Positions 1 through 4,399 of a stretch of DNA of 6,173 nt are shown piece by piece (within the stretch, counting starts at the first letter, position 1; every line of letters starts with the position of its first letter). The notes below the pieces were generated by a model. That model was given only the letters and a program-made list of their open reading frames with translations. It ran no database searches and was not told the DNA's origin. The stretch lies in assembly GCA_945878355.1 (NCBI GenBank), contig CAMCTC010000191.1, forward strand, positions 1 to 6,173, written 5' to 3'. A program made the position numbers and the translations under genes. This DNA comes from Bordetella parapertussis. Its GTDB lineage: Bacteria; Pseudomonadota; Gammaproteobacteria; Burkholderiales; Burkholderiaceae_C.

Positions 1-50
1 GTCAGCCGCCCCACCGACACCAACCACCGCTTCAGTTCTGTCGCATCCAT
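1..50 (-). CDS. 5' fragment of a probable transposase gene (IS1595-like), continues beyond window
   Basis: An ATG at 50 (complement) opens a frame that stays open to the window edge and gives 16 complete codons: MDATELKRWLVSVGRL. A GGAG sequence ends 6 nt upstream of the ATG, which is good ribosome binding site spacing and supports a genuine start. The short 'ELKRWL..V..L' pattern resembles, from memory, the N-terminus of IS1595-family (DDE, ISXO2-like) transposases, where it precedes a zinc-ribbon region. With so few residues this is a suggestion and not an identification. The gene starts only 38 bp after the ietS stop and points the same way, so it could instead be a fourth operon member of unknown function. 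The catalytic part lies outside the window. Confidence 0.4.
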   Translation of the reverse strand, partial: MDATELKRWLVSVGRL

Positions 51-105
51 CGCACGCTCCGCAAGCCCGCAACACGGGGCCACAAAGCTAAGTCTGACAC
101 GGCAG
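1..105 (-). mobile_element. Possible insertion sequence end abutting or truncating ietS
   Basis: This is inferred from two observations. A transposase-like start lies at position 50. The ietS reading frame also seems to leave its family consensus around positions 103-108, just after codons for L-H-E-L, and stops 15 to 20 bases later. A terminal inverted repeat would be expected near 88-108 on this interpretation, where the complement reads CTGCCGTGTCAGACTTAG. The other end, the matching repeat and the target duplication are outside the window, so the boundary is approximate and the element unproven. Confidence 0.3.
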
Positions 106-2106
106 TAGCTCATGGAGTGACCCATCACGAACTAACGCGCAAACAGCCCGATTTTTGGCGTCCTTGCCATAAGGATTTACCTGGTCTTCAACCACCAGCG
201 TGAGCGAATTGCCGGCACTCCACATCGCGCGATCGAGATCCGGCGTACCCCAGCCGCAGTGCCTAATGAGATTGGCGTAATCCTTCTTGCTCGGCTTGCC
301 ACTGGCTGCCAAATACATGCTGCGCATGGACGAGGTCCACTCCGCCGAATGAACGATGAGCGCCCGAATTGTCTCCGGCCTAAGCTTGGGATACGCCGCC
401 ATGATCTGCGCAGCCATGCGCGCGCACAGCGCCGATGCCGCGCTGGTCGCATTCGTGGTCGTGAACAATCTCTCGATCGGCTTGTTGTTCGTCGTCAACA
501 GGTTGAGGCTGGGCATCCCGACCGCACCCCGCGAGTCCTTGCCGACATTGCCACCTTCAAAAACTACATCAGGCTTGAGCGGCCAAGCGCCATCCCAAGT
601 GACGGAAGTCGTAGTGTACGGACTCAATCCCCCTTCCGGGGCGATCGCCGTTATCGCCGCGTTTTCTGTATCGACCTTGTGAGTGCAGGCGCCCACGGTA
701 ATTGCGTTCCAAGCCTGGCCAGGGTCTTGGACCAAATTCGTAGAGAGGCTATCCGGATAGGTCGTCCACGCGTCATGTGAAACGGTGTTGCCCGCAGCGA
801 GGACGAAGAGCCGGGGATACTGGCCTGCGTCGTCAACATCCGCCGCCAGTCGATCCAGCATGGCTGACCATGAGGATGGGCGTCCACGATCCCGATGGTC
901 TGAGGCCGTAACTGCAGACGTAAACACGCGGCGTCGATCGGCTGCTGTGATCTCGGGTCTACTGACCGCTTCGGCGAACAGGTAGGCGTGGTGCTTTCTG
1001 TCGCCTTCATTGGATCCATCATGCGGCGTCAGCTTGACCGACTCCAGGCGATGGCCGACCGTCACAGGGCCCATCGTGCCAAGCCCTTGCGTCAAATCCC
1101 CATACGCGACCAAGCCGGCCAGGCCGGTACCATGATTTGCGGTGTCGTCGACTCCCCACGTCGGTTGCACCGCATGCATGTCGGGCACGTCTATCAATGG
1201 TGCCAGCATGGGGTGGCCTCTGTTCACGCCAGTATCGAGCAAGCAGACATGCGGAACGTTGCTCGCCGCTGGGGCAAACTGCGCGTTCGTCAAAGCAGCT
1301 TGCATCCACAGGCCCTGGTCCTCGCCGCCCATAGCATCGAAAAATTCGGCTGTGTCCTTCGCCCGCCGTAACTCGGCGACACAGTTCAGCAACATCACCG
1401 ACTGGGTGAACTGTGTCTGCGAACCACGCATCAACACCACAGTCCTCTCGGGGAACTCGGCTTGGTGATCGCTAACGACACACCCGGCCAATTGCGCAAG
1501 CTTCCTGAAATCAGCGACGACAGCCTGTCGCGCCTGACGCACCGGCAGCCAGACCTCCCACCAGAACGCCTCAGCGGGATCTGCAGGCAACACGCTCAGC
1601 TCGTCAGTCCAGAGGGCACGAAGTTCGGCCACTCGAATCGAGGCGATCGTGTTGAGCAAGGCCTTGTGGTCGAGCGCCTGCCCCTTCCTACCCTTCTTTT
1701 CCTCAAGATAGTCGGAAACGTAGCGCTCGAAATGCTCAAGGCGCCCATCGGGAATGAAGACATTGGCGAGGGTGACATCGCCCTCGCGGCGAACGCTCAG
1801 CAGCTCGATTTTCTGGCGGTCGTCCGCCAAGCTTTGGAAGGCCAGTTCCACATCGTGCTGGCCTACGAATTCAATCTGCAGGCCAATGCCACTTTCAAGC
1901 GCAAGCGCTCGCTGAGAAGCCGCTGCGGCTTCCGCTGCAGGCTTCAGCTCCAGCAGTTGCCCCCGAAGTGCCAATCCATGCGCCTGTCGATCGCGATCTG
2001 GTAGCTTTTTCGACCCACCTCCCAGGCTGCGCGCTGTGAACGCATGCGATGCCGAGGTGTCGTGAAGGACAAGGTGAAAGCGCTTATTTTCAGACGATTC
2101 CGGCAT
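88..2106 (-). CDS. ietS: IetS-like subtilisin family (S8) serine protease, possibly C-terminally truncated
   Basis: This 672-residue protein has a long N-terminal region (about 1-280) with no recognised motif, followed by a subtilase domain (about 285-625). The catalytic triad is visible: Asp291 in LLDTGVN, His325 in NHGTGLAG and Ser555 in NATSAASA. The probable oxyanion Asn440 is in LAAGN. The residue before the TS pair is Ala where classical subtilases have Gly (GTS). No signal peptide is visible, so it should act in the cytoplasm. It is the partner of the AAA+ ATPase just upstream and overlaps it by 17 bp. The ATG at 2106 has only a weak ribosome binding site, which suggests translational coupling. 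In the related pTiC58 pair the protease is the toxic partner and the ATPase restrains it; the IetAS type is also counted among anti-phage systems. The last residues after L-H-E-L (about 668 on) look foreign to the family and the frame ends at TAG, so a C-terminal piece may be missing. Family assignment is firm; completeness is not. Confidence 0.9.
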   Translation of the reverse strand: MPESSENKRFHLVLHDTSASHAFTARSLGGGSKKLPDRDRQAHGLALRGQLLELKPAAEAAAASQRALALESGIGLQIEFVGQHDVELAFQSLADDRQKIELLSVRREGDVTLANVFIPDGRLEHFERYVSDYLEEKKGRKGQALDHKALLNTIASIRVAELRALWTDELSVLPADPAEAFWWEVWLPVRQARQAVVADFRKLAQLAGCVVSDHQAEFPERTVVLMRGSQTQFTQSVMLLNCVAELRRAKDTAEFFDAMGGEDQGLWMQAALTNAQFAPAASNVPHVCLLDTGVNRGHPMLAPLIDVPDMHAVQPTWGVDDTANHGTGLAGLVAYGDLTQGLGTMGPVTVGHRLESVKLTPHDGSNEGDRKHHAYLFAEAVSRPEITAADRRRVFTSAVTASDHRDRGRPSSWSAMLDRLAADVDDAGQYPRLFVLAAGNTVSHDAWTTYPDSLSTNLVQDPGQAWNAITVGACTHKVDTENAAITAIAPEGGLSPYTTTSVTWDGAWPLKPDVVFEGGNVGKDSRGAVGMPSLNLLTTNNKPIERLFTTTNATSAASALCARMAAQIMAAYPKLRPETIRALIVHSAEWTSSMRSMYLAASGKPSKKDYANLIRHCGWGTPDLDRAMWSAGNSLTLVVEDQVNPYGKDAKNRAVCALVRDGSLHELLPCQT

Positions 2107-3112
2107 GGTTCACTGGCTTATTGTTGTTCTCCATCCGTTCATGCAGACGACGACGTTCAAGCAGCGCCCGACGCAGGGCATCTGTCTTGACTCGCCCCGG
2201 TCCATGCATGACGACCTCCTTGATCGACTCGTCCACGGCGCGCTTGATTTCAGCGTAGCTCAGGCCCACGGCATTCGCCGAGATCGCCTTGACGGGCAAT
2301 GGCATTGGCGCGTAACCACCGAGGCGCGACCGCACGAGAGCAAGCGCCTGCTGTGCCGTGGGCAAGCTGTACTCAATCACGTCATCGAAGCGGCGGTACA
2401 GGGCATGGTCCAGGATTTCACGGTGATTTGTTGCGGCTACGATCAGACTCGTTGACTGGTCCTGCTCGATCATCTGCAGAAAACTATTAAGAACGCGCCT
2501 AATCTCGCCTACGTCATTGGCCAGGCTGCGCTGCGATCCAATGGCATCGAACTCATCGAAAAAGTAGACTCCCCGCACTTCCGAGATGGCATCGAAGACT
2601 TGCCGCAGCTTGGCAGCTGTTTCGCCCATGAACTTGGTGATGAGCGCGTCCAGTCGCACCACGAACAAGGGCACACCCAGCTCTCCCGCCAGCACCGCAG
2701 CAGTCATCGTCTTACCGGTGCCAGGAGGCCCGACCAACAGCAACTTCCGTCGCGGCGACAACCCATGCTCGCGAATCCGCTCGTGAAGACGCTGCTCCTG
2801 CATGATTCGCTGAAGCTGTTCGAGAACGACCGAATCGAGCACCATGTCGGCCAGCCGGATTTTTGGATATGTGACGTCCAGCAGGTTTGCCAGTTCACCA
2901 CGCGGGCGCGCCAAGGGAACAAGCTTCCCAGGTTCGCTCGAAATGCTGCGGGTTTTTGCCGCATCAATCATGTCCCGCAACTCTTCGGCAAGCTTGCCGT
3001 GGCCGACCTTCGCTTCGTGAGCTGCGACCTGCATGGCCACAGAGTAGAACTGCCCGTCGTCCCGACTGATGTGAGACTTGACGAGAGCCTTTATCTGATC
3101 CGCGCTAGCCAT
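2090..3112 (-). CDS. ietA: IetA-like AAA+ ATPase, partner of the S8 protease
   Basis: This 340-residue protein is a single AAA+ module of the FtsH/Cdc48-like ATPase type behind an N-terminal helical region (about 1-115). The motifs appear in the right order: Walker A GPPGTGKT (128-135), a pore-loop-like KFMGET (160-165), Walker B VYFFDEFD (182-189, D186/E187), sensor 1 AATN (N229), an arginine pair in ALYRRFD (R240/R241) at the arginine-finger position, and sensor 2 GLSYAEI (284-290). All residues needed for ATP binding and hydrolysis are therefore present. No membrane segment or peptidase domain is visible. The gene lies between the XRE regulator (20-bp gap) and the subtilase (17-bp overlap). 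This arrangement matches IetA/IetS, where the ATPase acts as antitoxin or controller of the protease, and by inference may remodel or deliver substrates to it. The ATG at 3112 is supported by a strong ribosome binding site. Confidence 0.9.
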   Translation of the reverse strand: MASADQIKALVKSHISRDDGQFYSVAMQVAAHEAKVGHGKLAEELRDMIDAAKTRSISSEPGKLVPLARPRGELANLLDVTYPKIRLADMVLDSVVLEQLQRIMQEQRLHERIREHGLSPRRKLLLVGPPGTGKTMTAAVLAGELGVPLFVVRLDALITKFMGETAAKLRQVFDAISEVRGVYFFDEFDAIGSQRSLANDVGEIRRVLNSFLQMIEQDQSTSLIVAATNHREILDHALYRRFDDVIEYSLPTAQQALALVRSRLGGYAPMPLPVKAISANAVGLSYAEIKRAVDESIKEVVMHGPGRVKTDALRRALLERRRLHERMENNNKPVNHAGIV

Positions 3113-3117
3113 GCTAC

Positions 3118-3123
3118 ACCTCC
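3118..3123 (-). promoter_or_regulatory. Strong Shine-Dalgarno sequence of ietA
   Basis: The complement reads GGAGGT, a near-perfect anti-16S match, ending 5 nt before the ietA ATG. It lies in the 20-bp gap after the regulator's stop codon and fixes the ietA start. The protease start at 2106 has no comparable site, so the sequence suggests the ATPase is translated efficiently and the protease mainly by coupling. Confidence 0.8.
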
Positions 3124-3132
3124 ATTCTTTCG

Positions 3133-3459
3133 TTATTCCGTGACCGGAAGCCGTTCAGCCATGGATCGCCTTGGCATCGTTTTCGGGGGCAGCGAGGCCA
3201 TGACCGCACGCTCGAGCTTGCCGGCCAGAGCGCCATCGATCTTCCCCAGCTCCTTCTGTTCTGATGCCATGACGAACAACACACCGACCGGCACATGAAG
3301 TGCTGCAGCGATCTTTGAAACCATCGACAGCGTCGGGTCACGCTTGTTGTTCTCGAGCATGGACAAATACGACACCGAACAATCCGCACGCAGGGCAATG
3401 TCGGTCTGGGACACACCACGGCGCTTACGGCACACCCGAATCGCGTTTCCGACGTTCAT
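3133..3459 (-). CDS. XRE-family helix-turn-helix transcriptional regulator
   Basis: The predicted 108-residue protein starts at ATG 3459 (MNVGNAIRV). An open frame extends further upstream to a GTG at 3516, but that extension would read through the hairpin at 3494-3513. The chosen ATG also has a GAGG ribosome binding site 11 nt upstream. Residues about 5-62 form a Cro/C1-type (HTH_3) domain: RKRRGVSQTDIALRA (first helices), then the likely recognition helix around SVSYLSMLENNKR (28-40), and hydrophobic residues of the closing helices at about 44-62. The C-terminal 45 residues are basic and of unknown fold. It is the first gene of the operon with ietA and ietS, ending 20 bp before ietA. The obvious inference is autoregulation and control of the ATPase/protease pair, but no target site is proven. 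It shows no peptidase or ligand-binding domain. Confidence 0.88.
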   Translation of the reverse strand: MNVGNAIRVCRKRRGVSQTDIALRADCSVSYLSMLENNKRDPTLSMVSKIAAALHVPVGVLFVMASEQKELGKIDGALAGKLERAVMASLPPKTMPRRSMAERLPVTE

Positions 3460-3493
3460 TGGCCACCAACCCTCGCTAAAACCACACCAAACA

Positions 3494-3513
3494 CCGCCCG
3501 GAAAGCCGGGCGG
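3494..3513. repeat. Perfect 8-bp inverted repeat in the regulator leader (candidate operator or attenuator)
   Basis: CCGCCCGG, a 4-nt spacer AAAG, then CCGGGCGG form a perfect, very GC-rich hairpin. On the minus strand it lies just downstream of the predicted extended -10 element and about 35 bp before the regulator ATG. The position suits an operator for a dimeric XRE repressor or a leader RNA hairpin. The bases after it on the minus strand (TGTTTGGTGTGGTTTT) are T-rich but not a clean run, so it is at best a poor intrinsic terminator. Confidence 0.6.
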
Positions 3514-3525
3514 CACTAGCTTAAA

Positions 3526-3534
3526 ATTTTACCA
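3526..3534 (-). promoter_or_regulatory. Extended -10 promoter for the XRE-ietA-ietS operon
   Basis: The complement reads TGGTAAAAT, that is TGn followed by TAAAAT (five of six matches to TATAAT). No good -35 box lies 16-18 bp upstream, which is usual for extended -10 promoters. The upstream DNA at 3541-3562 is A/T-rich and could act as an UP-like element. Transcription would start near 3519-3520, immediately before the hairpin, leaving a leader of about 60 nt. The -10 overlaps a 10-bp AT palindrome, TAAAATTTTA (3522-3531). This is a prediction from pattern only. Confidence 0.5.
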
Positions 3535-3602
3535 GCAGTGAAATATTTAAGGGAAAAAATTCGTTGCCGATCGGCCACAACGTGGACGTGAGTTGACCAT
3601 TT

Positions 3603-3663
3603 CAAACCCAGGGCGCTGGGCAGATCCTAGTCAATCCGCGCCCAAAGCAAGGGCGCTGGACAG
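3603..3663. repeat. Pair of imperfect 21-bp direct repeats, 40-bp period
   Basis: Positions 3603-3623 and 3643-3663 share 18 of 21 bases, with an identical GGGCGCTGG core (3611-3619 and 3651-3659) followed by G or A and then CAG. They sit between the end of the conjugation genes and the operon promoter. Parts of the copies also form hairpins: CCCAG/CTGGG at 3607-3620, and GCGCCC/GGGCGC at 3638-3656 with a 7-nt loop. They could be protein binding sites, a small duplication, or recombination scars; nothing in the sequence decides. Confidence 0.5.
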
Positions 3664-3685
3664 CCGCGCCAGGCTCTGCTACTTC

Positions 3686-4399
3686 CTAGAGGTGCTTCTT
3701 GTAGAACGCCCACTGCAGCCGCGCCAGCACGCCCGTCACGATGACGATCAGCCCGGCGCATAACTCCCAGGCCACAGGCCCCGGCCAGACCAGCAGCGCC
3801 AACCCGCCCAGCCCCAGCGCCACCAACTGCAGGTACTTCGCGCGGTGGTACAGGCTGGCTGACTCCCGTCCTCCGCAGGACCTGCGAATCGCGCGCTCGG
3901 TCAGTCCGTCGGCTGTGCCCACCGCGTACAGGAGCAGCAGCAACGGCAGGAAACGCATGAACGTTGCGAATCGCACGCCCAGCAACTGCGTGCCGAGCAT
4001 TGCAGTCTCGATGGCCTCGCGATGGGCCAGGTAGCTGCGACGGACCACCGTGTCAGGGATCGACAAGGCCGATGGTTCAGCGAAGCGCAGCCCCATCTCG
4101 TGGATGCCGGTGGCCTCGAACACCAAGCCATACAGCAGATTCGCCGGACCGGTGATCTCGCCAGCCCCCCGGCCCTGCCGTGCCGCCAGCGCGATGCCAT
4201 GCCCGAGATCGGCCGCCAGCAGACTGCGCAAGCGGTCCGCGCCATCGGGCCAGACCCGCGACACGTACACCCAGTCGACGGCCCAGCCAACCAGCAGGAT
4301 CACCACCAAGCCCAGCCCCAGTGAGAACGCCAGCTTCAGCGGGCTCAGCAGCACCGCAGCCAAGGGACCGTCGTGGAAGGACGTGTTCTTACTCGCCAC
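3686..4399 (-). CDS. Integrating conjugative element membrane protein, TIGR03747 type
   Basis: This 237-residue integral membrane protein begins at a GTG (4399) with GGAG 7 nt upstream, and overlaps the end of traD by 11 bp. Hydrophobic segments lie at about 18-40, 146-163, 189-206 and 210-227. Between the first and second is a soluble loop of about 100 residues. The stretch DGLTERAIRRSCGGRES (about 164-180) followed by A..YHRAK, and the C-terminal FYKKHL, are the features I recognise from the membrane protein that regularly follows the TraD coupling factor in ICEclc/PFGI-1/SPI-7-type elements. Its exact role is unknown; by context it belongs to the inner-membrane part of the conjugation apparatus and may assist the coupling protein. 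In such elements further T4SS genes normally come next; here an unrelated operon follows. Confidence 0.85.
   Translation of the reverse strand: MASKNTSFHDGPLAAVLLSPLKLAFSLGLGLVVILLVGWAVDWVYVSRVWPDGADRLRSLLAADLGHGIALAARQGRGAGEITGPANLLYGLVFEATGIHEMGLRFAEPSALSIPDTVVRRSYLAHREAIETAMLGTQLLGVRFATFMRFLPLLLLLYAVGTADGLTERAIRRSCGGRESASLYHRAKYLQLVALGLGGLALLVWPGPVAWELCAGLIVIVTGVLARLQWAFYKKHL

Larger units (their letters stand above)
3460..3685. other. Intergenic junction between conjugation genes and the ietAS operon
   Basis: This 226-bp stretch separates the end of the TIGR03747-type gene from the regulator start. I see no convincing gene in it. Its centre (about 3519-3562) is markedly AT-rich compared with both sides. 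It contains the predicted promoter and hairpin of the regulator operon, a 10-bp palindrome GCCGATCGGC at 3566-3575, and imperfect direct repeats at 3603-3663. No clean intrinsic terminator with a T-run follows the membrane-protein gene, so read-through from the conjugation operon into the cargo is possible. Confidence 0.7.

Noticed and set aside
1462..2004. Plus-strand open frame of 180 codons.
   Set aside because: It is antisense to the N-terminal part of ietS, with no recognisable domain; considered a shadow of the minus-strand gene.
2600..3298. Plus-strand open frame of 232 codons.
   Set aside because: It crosses antisense through both ietA and the regulator and shows no domain; both minus-strand genes have clear motifs.
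3460..3516. Longer version of the XRE regulator starting at GTG 3516.
   Set aside because: The extra 19 residues would read through the hairpin, do not resemble the family, and the start lies right next to the predicted transcription start; ATG 3459 has a ribosome binding site and begins a normal HTH protein.
3638..3656. Hairpin GCGCCC/GGGCGC as a rho-independent terminator of the conjugation genes.
   Set aside because: The 6-bp stem with a 7-nt loop is not followed by a run of T on the minus strand, so termination is not supported.
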